Assembly (NCBI GenBank): GCA_021810105.1
Contig: JAJZJM010000001.1
Coordinates: 1-64,000 of the forward strand
DNA from: Microcaldota archaeon
Lineage (GTDB): Archaea > Micrarchaeota > Micrarchaeia > Micrarchaeales > Micrarchaeaceae
Reading direction: 5' to 3'
Length of the DNA stretch: 64,000 nucleotides
This document shows positions 16,843 through 26,248 of this stretch, one piece after another; the stretch's first letter is position 1, and every line of letters begins with the position of its first letter. The notes under the pieces are model-generated. The model did no database searches, was not told the DNA's origin, and worked only from the letters and a program-made list of their open reading frames with translations. The position numbers were made by a program, and so were the translations under genes.

Positions 16843-17918
16843 TGAGTTCTTGAAGAATTTATCCTACTTAAAGTATAATTTATTGCGTAACCTGCAGTCT
16901 CTGGTATTGTAGAATATCTGCAGTCAACTATGATTTGGGGAGTCGATACAACGTTATAGAATCCCGCAAGTTTTGCCTGATAATCGAGAGATGTTGTGCT
17001 GTTTGCAAGGCACGCGTTTAGAGAGCTGGCATTTAGGCCAGACCCGATTGCAGTCTGGTATAATGTGTCATTTGAGAGCGGCCTTCCGTCGAATATATTT
17101 GTAACATTGGCTGAGAATTGGGCTATCTTATTTTGAGCAGCGGAGCAGAACAGGTAGTTGCCTATAGCCTGCGTCTGCAAGACCCCGTAGCCTGAATACC
17201 ATCTGGCTGAGAAGTTTGTAAATATGAAATCATAGCTCATATTAAGCTTGCCATGGTAAATTGATGACAAGTTTATCGCTTTTGCAAGCCCTGAAAATGC
17301 ACCAGGAGCATACGGATCTGTTATATAGTAAACAGGTATCGGAGTTGTTGTCTGGCAGTAAACCTTTCCTGAGAGTTGTACAGTTCCTAGCGATACTACG
17401 GTGTTGTTGCCCTGCATATTTGGATTTATGCTCTGAAGGTAAGAGTTGACAAGAGAGAGATTGCTCCCGGAAAGCAAGAAAGAAATGCTAAACATGCTGT
17501 TGTTTGCCAGAGGATCGATGTAAGGAACATTGACCAGCCATTCGTTTGAATTTGGAAGGTATGATGCATTTGCTTTGTTTGGCTCCGAGTAATACGGAAG
17601 AAGGGAAAGGGATGAGTTTACAAAAGAATAGCTTGCAAGTATCTTGCCGGACGCCGTTATTGCCTGCGTTGAATTATATTTCGGTTGAATGCATGTTCCG
17701 TTAAGTATTCCGTATTGGCAGTTGCGTATTATTGAATTTGGCTTGAATAGGGAGAGCGAAAACGCCAGCGCTATGAGTATTATCACTAACGCTATCAGAG
17801 ATATGTGAAGGTAATCCAGGCCTCCGTGCTTTAGCGCTGGTTTCACTATAAATACAGCCTCACGCGTTGCTTTCTTTTCGCTTTGCCTTTTTGCCAATGG
17901 CTCACCATATTTTTTCAA
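16839..17918 (-). CDS. Membrane-anchored, sequon-rich protein with DsbA/thioredoxin-like fold lacking CxxC
   Basis: N-terminal TM helix; many NxS/T; GNYLFCSAAQNKIAQF ... AGFYNVVSTPQIIVDCRY (cis-Pro-like) with DPYAP where CxxC would be expected. Confidence 0.5.
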   Translation of the reverse strand: MKKYGEPLAKRQSEKKATREAVFIVKPALKHGGLDYLHISLIALVIILIALAFSLSLFKPNSIIRNCQYGILNGTCIQPKYNSTQAITASGKILASYSFVNSSLSLLPYYSEPNKANASYLPNSNEWLVNVPYIDPLANNSMFSISFLLSGSNLSLVNSYLQSINPNMQGNNTVVSLGTVQLSGKVYCQTTTPIPVYYITDPYAPGAFSGLAKAINLSSIYHGKLNMSYDFIFTNFSARWYSGYGVLQTQAIGNYLFCSAAQNKIAQFSANVTNIFDGRPLSNDTLYQTAIGSGLNASSLNACLANSTTSLDYQAKLAGFYNVVSTPQIIVDCRYSTIPETAGYAINYTLSRINSSRTQ

Positions 17919-17989
17919 TAACTAGTGTTTGATGCGAAAACATAATAAAGGTTTTGAAGCCTTTCGGCTGTGGATTGCTGCCATGTGAT

Positions 17990-18099
17990 CGGGCTCGGCG
18001 GGATTTGAACCCGCGGCCTATGTCTTTCCCCTTTTGATTGAACTTTTCCTAAAAGCCCATTAGGAGGACATCGCTCTATCCAAGCTGAGCTACGAGCCC
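17990..18099 (-). tRNA. tRNA-Arg(CCU) with ~35-nt intron at 37/38
   Basis: GGGCTCG...CGAGCCC acceptor; anticodon stem ATGTC/GACAT interrupted after CTCCTA by ATGGGCTTTTAGGAAAAGTTCAATCAAAAGGGGAA. Confidence 0.88.
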
Positions 18100-18106
18100 A
18101 CATTCA

Positions 18107-18505
18107 CTAGTCTGCCTCTTTCAATACCGTATTTGCAAGACTGCTCTCAAAAAGCCAGTATTCGTTTCCGTCCATGTCGAGGAACTTCGCCATCTTGTAC
18201 TCGTCTTCGGCCCTGGGCGGCTCGCTGAACTTCACGCCTTTCTCCATCATCTCCTTGCATGTCTGGTCGAAATTATTTGCTGTAAATCCTATTCCAGTAT
18301 TGCCGGGCTCGAGGGGTGCAAAATTATCGCCGCACAGGTGCAGCATCAAGCTCTGGCCTTCGACATTTGGACTTACGCATATCGCATGGCCCTTCTCAAG
18401 AGTTACCTTAAAACCTAATTTTTCCACATACCACTTCTTCGCTTTCTGAGCGTCAGACACAACTATAGCGACATCAGTATAACCATCAATCATTTTACCA
18501 CGCAT
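18107..18505 (-). CDS. VOC/glyoxalase family protein
   Basis: DVAIVVSDAQKAKKWYVEKLGFKV ... FLDMDGNEYWLFE. Confidence 0.85.
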   Translation of the reverse strand: MRGKMIDGYTDVAIVVSDAQKAKKWYVEKLGFKVTLEKGHAICVSPNVEGQSLMLHLCGDNFAPLEPGNTGIGFTANNFDQTCKEMMEKGVKFSEPPRAEDEYKMAKFLDMDGNEYWLFESSLANTVLKEAD

Positions 18506-18569
18506 AATATAGAAAAAGAAAATTTATATTATTGCTTGAACAGCAAAGAATATACAAAAGCCTTTTATT

Positions 18570-19902
18570 GTGACATCCTCCCACCACTGAAGGTGGTGGG
18601 CTTCCAATGGCGGTTTTTTGATTGGTCATCTTGAACCACCAAGTATAGTTCCTGATTCACAGACGGCTGCCTCCAGTAGTTTAGGTCTTACAACGTCTCC
18701 AGAGGCGTTACTTCCCGCATGTCCTGCGGTAGTCAAGATATTTATTGAGGCATTCAAATCTCTGTCAATCTTCAGTCCGCAATTCTTGCAGAGATATGTC
18801 CTTTCACCCAATCCCATATCCTGTATGTTTCCACATTTACTGCATGTCCTTGTTGTGTTCCTTGGGTTCACGCCTACGACTCTGCAACCAGCACTTTCGG
18901 CCTTGTAGCAGAGATATTGGGTGAAGTTGCCCCAAGAAGCATCCGTTATCTGTCTTGCAAGATTATGGTTCTTTGCCATATTCGCAATCTTCAGTTCCTC
19001 GTATGCAATGAATGAGTATGAATTTACAAGACGATATGAGGTCTTGTGAAGAAAGTCGTCCCTCTGCCTTGCAATATGTTCCGATATCCTTGCAAGTTTT
19101 ATCTTTGTCCTTCTTCTGTTCTTGCCTCCTTTCTTCTTGTTTGAGAGCCTTCTCTGGATTGTTTTCAGTTTGCCGATGGATTTATTCGAGATTCTCGGAT
19201 TTGGGATTCTTGTTCCATCAGACAAAGTTGCGTATTCCTTTAGTCCCAAGTCCATCCCTACTTGTGGTTTATTGTTTGAGAAGAGAGAGGTATCTTCCTT
19301 TTCAGTGGAAAATGTGATATACCATTCCTGCGATTTTGTCTGTTTTATCGCCATTGTTTTTATCTTTCCTTCCATATCTCTGTGGTTGACAAAGTTTATC
19401 CTGCCGATTTTTGAAACGGAAACCTTTTTCTTTTCGGGCTTGAAACCCAATTGTGGGTAAGTCAATGAAGAGACGTATGATTTGAAACGTGGGAAACCTA
19501 CCTTGACTTTCTTTCCCTGTTTTCTTTCCTTTATCCTCCTGAAGAAGTTCTTATATGCCTTTGAGACCCTGTCCGCAACATTCTGGCAGACCTGCGAATA
19601 CAGTTCATTGAATTCTGGGTTCTTCCTTTTGAGTTTTGTAATCCACTTGTTCATGTCGTATTTCGTGAAGGTCTTTCCAGTTTCCTTGAAGTATTTTTGT
19701 GATTGTTCAAGAAGAAGGTTGTAGAGTTGTTTCGAGAGATACATCTGACGGTTGAGTGTTGATTTCTGCGACTGCGACGGATATGCCCTGTATCTGTACG
19801 TCTTTTTCAAGATGAACATATCCTTTTCACCATTAAATCTTATATGTGTTCTGGTTCGCTTTCATCCCACGATTGAAATCATGGATTTTCCCGCTCACAT
19901 TT
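18570..19902 (-). mobile_element. Solo TnpB element copy 2
   Basis: Same ends as copy 1; left end abuts CTTAT; right-end hairpin 18580-18600. Confidence 0.92.
18626..19819 (-). CDS. tnpB: TnpB RNA-guided nuclease
   Basis: 397 aa, RuvC and zinc-finger motifs intact. Confidence 0.95.
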   Translation of the reverse strand: MFILKKTYRYRAYPSQSQKSTLNRQMYLSKQLYNLLLEQSQKYFKETGKTFTKYDMNKWITKLKRKNPEFNELYSQVCQNVADRVSKAYKNFFRRIKERKQGKKVKVGFPRFKSYVSSLTYPQLGFKPEKKKVSVSKIGRINFVNHRDMEGKIKTMAIKQTKSQEWYITFSTEKEDTSLFSNNKPQVGMDLGLKEYATLSDGTRIPNPRISNKSIGKLKTIQRRLSNKKKGGKNRRRTKIKLARISEHIARQRDDFLHKTSYRLVNSYSFIAYEELKIANMAKNHNLARQITDASWGNFTQYLCYKAESAGCRVVGVNPRNTTRTCSKCGNIQDMGLGERTYLCKNCGLKIDRDLNASINILTTAGHAGSNASGDVVRPKLLEAAVCESGTILGGSR

Positions 19903-19933
19903 ATAAGGTTTTGCATCATATCGTAGTGATACT

Positions 19934-21280
19934 ATGCCAAGGAAGCCCAGCGCACACAAAGAAGAAAAACCTATCAGCAGCATATCGAGCATTAGACTTG
20001 ACGAGGGAAAAAGGATATTTATACGAGACCTGCTGAATGAAAAAAATGAGGGTAAGCAGGTATCTCTTCTTGGATGGGTTTGGAGAAAGAGAGAGCATTC
20101 CAATGATATTTTTGTTGTTGTGAGGGATTCGACAGGAGTGATGCAGGCCGTAATACCATCTAAGCTTGTTAAGAAGCCGATATACATAGAGGCGTCTGTA
20201 GAGATAACAGGAGTTGTTACAAAAGACGAAAGAGCACCTGGAGGATTCGAAATACGTGCCAGCGGAATAAGCATAATAGGAGATTCGGAAAAATATCCAA
20301 TATCTAAAGATTTCTCAGAAGAGTTCCTGCTTGATGTAAGGCACTTGTGGAACAGGTCCACAAAAATAAAGAACATAATGCTGGTTAGGGAGAAGGTGCT
20401 TGCTGGCGCAAGAGATTGGTTTGCATCGCAGGAGTGGCACGAGGTTAACCCTCCGATATTGACTGGTAGCGCTGTTGAAGGCGGTGCTACTCTTTTCGAG
20501 CTGGACTACCATGGCAAGACCGCATATTTATCCCAGTCTGCGCAGCTTTACCTTGAAACATTAATTTTCCCATTGGAAAAGGTTTGGTCTCTGACACCTT
20601 CGTTTAGGGCTGAGAAGAGCAGAACCAACAGGCACCTCATGGAATTCTGGCACCTTGAAGGAGAGGTAGCATGGCTGGATTTCGAAGGAATCCTTAAAGC
20701 CGAGGAGCAGCTGCTTACTGCCATGGTCCATCGCGCCGCTGAGGCAGCGCCGAAAGAGCTTGCAGCGCTTGGGAGGGACCCGGAAGACCTATTCAGGATA
20801 AAGCCGCCTTTCAAAAGAGTGCATTATGATGAAGTAGTAAAAATTATGAAGAAAAGCGGCATTGAGATGGAGGCTGGAGAAGACCTTTCTTCAGAACACG
20901 AGAAGCAACTTACAGCAAAGGAGAAGGCGCCGATATTTGTTGTAGAATACCCTAAGAAAGTGAAGCCCTTCTATACTAAAATAGACCAGAACAGGCCAGA
21001 CTTTGTCCTGTCTGCGGACATGCTCGCCCCTGAAGGCTACGGAGAGATTAGTACAGGAGGACAGCGAGAGGATGATCTTGACGCAATAATAACAAGGATA
21101 AAGGCAGAGGGATTCAACCCAAAAGCTTACGAGTGGTACCTGGACCTTAGAAGATATGGAAGCGTTCCGCATTCTGGATTTGGGCTTGGAATAGACAGAT
21201 TGGTAAAATGGATAACAAAAAGGGAGACAATACTTGACACCCTCCCATACCCAAGGACTTTATCGCGAATATATCCTTAG
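19934..21280 (+). CDS. asnS: Asparaginyl-tRNA synthetase (class IIb)
   Basis: OB-fold N-terminus, FRAEKSRTNRHLMEFWHLEGEVAW, GSVPHSGFGLGIDRLVKWI. Confidence 0.85.
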   Translation: MPRKPSAHKEEKPISSISSIRLDEGKRIFIRDLLNEKNEGKQVSLLGWVWRKREHSNDIFVVVRDSTGVMQAVIPSKLVKKPIYIEASVEITGVVTKDERAPGGFEIRASGISIIGDSEKYPISKDFSEEFLLDVRHLWNRSTKIKNIMLVREKVLAGARDWFASQEWHEVNPPILTGSAVEGGATLFELDYHGKTAYLSQSAQLYLETLIFPLEKVWSLTPSFRAEKSRTNRHLMEFWHLEGEVAWLDFEGILKAEEQLLTAMVHRAAEAAPKELAALGRDPEDLFRIKPPFKRVHYDEVVKIMKKSGIEMEAGEDLSSEHEKQLTAKEKAPIFVVEYPKKVKPFYTKIDQNRPDFVLSADMLAPEGYGEISTGGQREDDLDAIITRIKAEGFNPKAYEWYLDLRRYGSVPHSGFGLGIDRLVKWITKRETILDTLPYPRTLSRIYP

Positions 21281-21366
21281 CAGGCGTCCCTAAAAAGAAA
21301 GGCTTTTAAACCAAACTTGCAATTAATCCTCAGGGACATTTAGAAGTTCCTTTTTCGGTAGATATA

Positions 21367-21630
21367 ATGGAAGAAGAATTTAGAGAGGGAGGAGAAAGAA
21401 GAGGAAGAGACAGGGGAATGAATATAAAATCCAGTTACTTTCTGCCTAAGCCGGTCAAGGCGGGGGATGAGGTAGAGGTAACAATAGATGCCACAGCCGC
21501 CAAAGGTGATGGCATAGCAAGAAAGGATGGATTTGTCATATTTGTAAAAGGCGCAAAGCAAGGCGACAAAATAAGAGTAAAGATAACAGATGTAAAAGCC
21601 AGATTCGCTGTTGGAGAGCCTCTGCAGTAA
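21367..21630 (+). CDS. TRAM-domain RNA-binding protein
   Basis: PVKAGDEVEVTIDATAAKGDGIARKDGFVIFVKGAKQGDKIRVKITDVKARFAVGEPL. Confidence 0.88.
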   Translation: MEEEFREGGERRGRDRGMNIKSSYFLPKPVKAGDEVEVTIDATAAKGDGIARKDGFVIFVKGAKQGDKIRVKITDVKARFAVGEPLQ

Positions 21631-21674
21631 ATGCGGTAGCAGATAGCATTTTATTATTTGATGCAGTTGCATCT

Positions 21675-24185
21675 ATGACAGCTTACATGTTTGAGGCAGG
21701 AGCGCGGGGTATTGGATTGGATAATACAGAGAATGAAGAGATACAAAAGAAGTGGATTTCTTACTGGGAAAACTCTGGAATCTTCAAATTCAACACTAGT
21801 GATAAAGAAAAGCCGCTTTTTGTTATAGACACACCTCCACCATTTACAAATGGAAAGCTGCATATGGGGCAGACTTTCTGGGTCTGCTACGTAGATGCTA
21901 TAGCCAGATATAGGAATATGTCGGGATACAATGTTCTTTATCCGGTGGGTTGGGATACACATGGTTTTGCTACGGAGCTAGCAGTTGAAAAGCAGTATGG
22001 AAAGGGGCTAAGCAGGGATGATTTCTATTCTAAGTGCCTTGAGCTTTCAATGGCCAACATAAAAGCAATGAAGGACATGATGAAGATGCTAGGCGCAACA
22101 TTTGACGGTTCGTTAGAATATACCACTACAAGCAAGGATTACGTGTCAAAAGTGCAGTGGTCTCTTGTAGAGATGCACAAGAAAGGGCTGGTCTATCTTG
22201 GCGTGCATCCTGTAGAATGGTGCACCAGGTGCGTCTCTGGAATCTCAAGGGAAGAGACAGAGGAGCGCGAAGAGGAGTCGATGCTTCATCATATAGAGTT
22301 TAAGATGGAGACTCCAGCAGGCGCTGCGGCTGGGAACGGCTTGATAATAGCGACATCAAGACCTGAGATGCTGCATGCATGCGTAGCCATAGCGGTAAAC
22401 GGCTCGGACAGCAGGTATTCCGGCCTTGTGGGAATGTCTGTCAAAACCCCAATATATGGAAAAATTGTAAAAATAATAGCCGACGACGGAGTAGACAAGG
22501 AGTTTGGCACAGGAGCCGAGATGATCTGCACTTTCGGAGACAAAGCTGACATCTCGATGTTCTACAGACATAAGTTAAGCCTTATAGAGGCAATAGACGA
22601 TAAGGGCGCACTTGTAAATGCGGGAGAGCTGAATGGGAAGAGCCTGCCAGAAGCGCGAAAACTTGTTGTTGAAATGCTCTCTAGAGAAGGGGCGCTTAGA
22701 AAAAGCGAAAAGATAAAGCACACCGTAAAGGTTCATGACAGGGATGGCTGCCCTATAGAGCTAATATCTTCAAAGCAGTGGTTCCTAAAAATAAAGGAGA
22801 GCGCTGATGATATAAAAAGCGCAGCGCATGAGATAAAATGGATACCTGAGAATACCAGGCAGAGGCTTGACGACTGGGCCAATTTTATAGAATGGGATTG
22901 GAACATATCGAGGAACAGGGTCTTCGGAACGCCGATACCGTTCTGGAGATGCGAGAAGTGTGACAATATAATTGCACCGTCCAAAGAGATGCTGCCGGTA
23001 GACACTTTGAAGAACCGTCCAAAAGAGGAAAGGTGCCAGAAATGCGGGGGCGGGATTGTAGGCACTCCTGACACGGCGGACGTCTGGATAGATTCCTCAA
23101 TTACACCCATGATAATAGCAGGTTGGCCTGACAATAAGGAATTATTCAGCAGGGCTTTTCCAGCAGCTGTAAGGATACAGGGCACAGATATAGTAAGGAC
23201 TTGGGCTTTCTACACAGTATACAGGACCCTTATGCTAACAGGAAACAAACCTTTCGAGAGCATACTCGCGCATGGCCTTATCCTGGGAACCGATGGGAGG
23301 GAGATGCACAAGCGCTTTGGCAATGGGATAATGCCGGATGAACTGATGGAGAAATATCCTGTAGATGCAATACGTCTCTGGGTTGCTCTCAGCGGGGCAT
23401 TGGGCAAAGATAAGCCCTTCTCTTATGCTGAAATGGATTATGCGAAAAGCTTCTTGACAAAGTTCAAGAATACGGTTGCATTTGTAGAACTGGCGCTTAA
23501 AAAGGGCAGGCTACCAGAAAATGAAGAGGAACCGTCAGAAAATTTTAGCGTATTCGACATTTGGATACTGAACAGGCTGAATTCCACTGTAAAGGAGGTT
23601 ACCGATGCCTATGACTCGTATTCCTTACACGCTGCAATGGGAGCTGCGATCTCTTTCTACTGGCATGAATTCGCTGATTATTATATAGAGAACATAAAGC
23701 ACAGGATATACACAGAGGATAAGAGCGATGCCGCTGAGGCAAGCAAGTCTGCTGCACTTTTCACTTTGAAGTATGTTGTATACGGTGCATTGAGGATATT
23801 CGCTCCAGTAATCCCGTTCACGTGCGAGGAGCTTAATTCCAGATTTACAGAGAAAAGCATATTCTCCATGAAATTCCCAAAATACAGCGATAGGGAGTCC
23901 CCCTCGGATTACGTTATAAACGGCCTTGTATTCAAGAGCGCACTTGTCGACGTAGAACCAGATAGCGTGGCAGCAATGCTTAATAATATAATCTCTCAGG
24001 TGAGGCGGGCCAAGGCTACGGCCAGGCTAGCGCTGAACAAGGAGATAGCATCAATAAATATAAATGTTCCTGAACAATACTATAAAGCCGTTGCTGCGTC
24101 CCAGGAGGACCTTAAACGGATACTGAAGGCAGTTAAGATAGAATTAAAAGGCAGTGAAGAACTGTCGGTTTCTATAACTGTATAA
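21675..24185 (+). CDS. valS: Valyl-tRNA synthetase-like class Ia aaRS
   Basis: VIDTPPPFTNGKLHMGQTF, YPVGWDTHGFATE, RTWAFYTVYRTLMLTG; KMSKS position reads EMHKRFGN. Confidence 0.75.
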   Translation: MTAYMFEAGARGIGLDNTENEEIQKKWISYWENSGIFKFNTSDKEKPLFVIDTPPPFTNGKLHMGQTFWVCYVDAIARYRNMSGYNVLYPVGWDTHGFATELAVEKQYGKGLSRDDFYSKCLELSMANIKAMKDMMKMLGATFDGSLEYTTTSKDYVSKVQWSLVEMHKKGLVYLGVHPVEWCTRCVSGISREETEEREEESMLHHIEFKMETPAGAAAGNGLIIATSRPEMLHACVAIAVNGSDSRYSGLVGMSVKTPIYGKIVKIIADDGVDKEFGTGAEMICTFGDKADISMFYRHKLSLIEAIDDKGALVNAGELNGKSLPEARKLVVEMLSREGALRKSEKIKHTVKVHDRDGCPIELISSKQWFLKIKESADDIKSAAHEIKWIPENTRQRLDDWANFIEWDWNISRNRVFGTPIPFWRCEKCDNIIAPSKEMLPVDTLKNRPKEERCQKCGGGIVGTPDTADVWIDSSITPMIIAGWPDNKELFSRAFPAAVRIQGTDIVRTWAFYTVYRTLMLTGNKPFESILAHGLILGTDGREMHKRFGNGIMPDELMEKYPVDAIRLWVALSGALGKDKPFSYAEMDYAKSFLTKFKNTVAFVELALKKGRLPENEEEPSENFSVFDIWILNRLNSTVKEVTDAYDSYSLHAAMGAAISFYWHEFADYYIENIKHRIYTEDKSDAAEASKSAALFTLKYVVYGALRIFAPVIPFTCEELNSRFTEKSIFSMKFPKYSDRESPSDYVINGLVFKSALVDVEPDSVAAMLNNIISQVRRAKATARLALNKEIASININVPEQYYKAVAASQEDLKRILKAVKIELKGSEELSVSITV

Positions 24186-24214
24186 AAAGCTAACTAAGTG
24201 ATTTAACGGCAAGA

Positions 24215-24670
24215 ATGCATACTAAGAAAAAAGGAAAATCGAGCTCAAGGAAGCTAAGGATAGAAGAAGCGGAAGCTAAGAGCGGGCTTGGAAAGGATGA
24301 GATAGAGAAGCTTATAGTCTCTTACGCTAAAGGAGGAATGCCTGCAGAGCTTATAGGCGAGACGCTTAAGAGAAAGCACAACGTAATGTACATAAGAAAG
24401 GAAACAGGCAAAAGGCTTATGCAGATAATAAAGGAGAATAATGTGGAAGCGCCACTGCCTCCGGACATGCTGCAGCTTGTAAAGAAAGCTGTTAATATAA
24501 GAGGGCATCTCTCTTCAAACAAGAGCGATGTTCACAACAGGATAAGGCTGGGCAGGATTGAATCCAAGATATGGAGACTGGTCAAGTATTACAAAAGGGA
24601 GGGGGTGCTAAGCAGCAACTGGAAATATGACCCGGCAACTGCAGAGCTGATAATAAGAGGAAAAGCGTGA
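24215..24670 (+). CDS. rps15: 30S ribosomal protein S15
   Basis: GHLSSNKSDVHNRIRLGRIESKIWRLVKYYKREGVL and archaeal N-terminal extension. Confidence 0.92.
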   Translation: MHTKKKGKSSSRKLRIEEAEAKSGLGKDEIEKLIVSYAKGGMPAELIGETLKRKHNVMYIRKETGKRLMQIIKENNVEAPLPPDMLQLVKKAVNIRGHLSSNKSDVHNRIRLGRIESKIWRLVKYYKREGVLSSNWKYDPATAELIIRGKA

Positions 24671-24677
24671 TTTTAGC

Positions 24678-25244
24678 ATGGCGGTTCAAAAAGGCATAGA
24701 TAAATGGAAAACCAAAAGATGGTTTACTGTGTACGCCCCTAAGATATTCGATGAGCAGAAGATATGCGAAATACCTGGCGAGGATGAGAAGGCGGTGCAG
24801 GGCAGAAATATAAAGATAAGCCTTGACAGTTTGACTCACAAGCCTCAACACTCGGTATCAAATGTCATAATGAGAATAGAGAGCGTAAATGGAGACTCCG
24901 CACACACAAAGCTTGTGATGATCGAAGAGGTTTACAGCTACATAAGATCCCTTGTAAGAAGATACAGGAGCGTGTCATCGGTTGTTGTGCCTGTAAAATC
25001 TAGCGGAGGAGATTCTTTTGTGATAAAGGCCATGGCCATAACTAAAGAGAGAACAGCGGCATCAAGGCTGAAAGCGATAAGAAAGCTTGTTGAAGAGAGA
25101 ATAAAGGAAATGTCTGCGGAGAACAGCTCTGACTGGATAGTCAAGTCTGTGATTGATGGAACCATGCAGGCAGACATCTACGAGAGGGCAAACAAGATAG
25201 CCCAGATAGGAAAGATAGAGATAAGGAAGATAGAGTCTGCATGA
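24678..25244 (+). CDS. rps3ae: 30S ribosomal protein S3Ae
   Basis: DKWKTKRWFTVYAPKIFDEQKICEIPGEDE. Confidence 0.9.
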   Translation: MAVQKGIDKWKTKRWFTVYAPKIFDEQKICEIPGEDEKAVQGRNIKISLDSLTHKPQHSVSNVIMRIESVNGDSAHTKLVMIEEVYSYIRSLVRRYRSVSSVVVPVKSSGGDSFVIKAMAITKERTAASRLKAIRKLVEERIKEMSAENSSDWIVKSVIDGTMQADIYERANKIAQIGKIEIRKIESA

Positions 25245-25259
25245 TTTTCTTCTTGCCCA

Positions 25260-25595
25260 TCAGCTAATTGCTATGAAGAGCACTCCTATTGTTATAATTA
25301 CAACACCTATCCACCTAAGAGGAGGTATCTGTTCTAACAGGATAAAATAGGCAAAAATGGTCGCCAGAATATAGCTAAGGCCGCCTATCCCGTATGCCCA
25401 ACTCAGGTGCACCCTGCTTAGCACGTAAAAGTATATTAGTGTGGAGATCCCATAAGCCACAAAACCGCTTAGCAGCCATAAAGGGAGCACACCGCTATTT
25501 GTAGGGAGTGCGTATTTGAATAGGAGCTGCCCAACAGCACCGAGAGCGGTAGACCCGGAAAGCATGGAGAGATTTTTTACCTTTTCGTTTGACAT
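25260..25595 (-). CDS. Small EamA/SMR-like transporter subunit
   Basis: 111 aa with about four TM segments; SWAYGIGGLSYILATIFAYFILLEQIPPLRWIGVVIITIGVLFIA. Confidence 0.7.
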   Translation of the reverse strand: MSNEKVKNLSMLSGSTALGAVGQLLFKYALPTNSGVLPLWLLSGFVAYGISTLIYFYVLSRVHLSWAYGIGGLSYILATIFAYFILLEQIPPLRWIGVVIITIGVLFIAIS

Positions 25596-25607
25596 AATGG
25601 CACCATG

Positions 25608-25964
25608 CTATAGCGAAATGGCTATTATGCTTATTCCTATAAAGATCAGCGCCATCCCAATTATGCGCTTGGCTCCAAGTTTCTCTTTTAGCACCAGGCC
25701 TGAGAGGATAGTAACAAATATGAATGTGCTCGCAAACGTCGGATACACTATAGAGAGCTGGGAATGTGAGAGGGCAAACAGGTATATGACCAGGCTTATT
25801 GCATACCCAGAGAGCCCAAGAAGGACATTTTTTTTCATAAAGAGATTCAGCATGTCTCTTGTGCTTTCTATCCTCTTCCCTATGCTCTTTTTGTACAGCA
25901 TTTGAGAAAACGATGCTATCAACGCCGCAACAAGTGTTATTAATATTACTAAATAAATATTCAT
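25608..25964 (-). CDS. Small EamA/SMR-like transporter subunit (paired)
   Basis: 118 aa with about four TM segments; SIVYPTFASTFIFVTILSGLVLKEKLGAKRIIGMALIFIGISII. Confidence 0.7.
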   Translation of the reverse strand: MNIYLVILITLVAALIASFSQMLYKKSIGKRIESTRDMLNLFMKKNVLLGLSGYAISLVIYLFALSHSQLSIVYPTFASTFIFVTILSGLVLKEKLGAKRIIGMALIFIGISIIAISL

Positions 25965-25982
25965 CGTCTCACTGGTGGCTGC

Positions 25983-26246
25983 ATGGATAATACTAAAGAG
26001 ATTATAAACATAATCCTTTCCATAATAACAGTTATTTTATTCGTAATTGCAATAATCGTATTTATAGATTATGGTGGTAATGCCATATTCTATGCAATTG
26101 TTGTACTTGCACTCATATTAGGATTTCTGAACGCCTGGCTTATATCGAAAGGCGATGAGCATGCGAAGGGCACCCGCCAGAGAAAGATGGCGAGCGGCGG
26201 AAAAGCCGCTGCAGGAATACGAAGAGACGGCAGAAGGAGAAGGTAA
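25983..26246 (+). CDS. Small membrane protein
   Basis: 87 aa, two TM segments and basic tail, directly upstream of topA. Confidence 0.6.
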   Translation: MDNTKEIINIILSIITVILFVIAIIVFIDYGGNAIFYAIVVLALILGFLNAWLISKGDEHAKGTRQRKMASGGKAAAGIRRDGRRRR

Positions 26247-26248
26247 GC

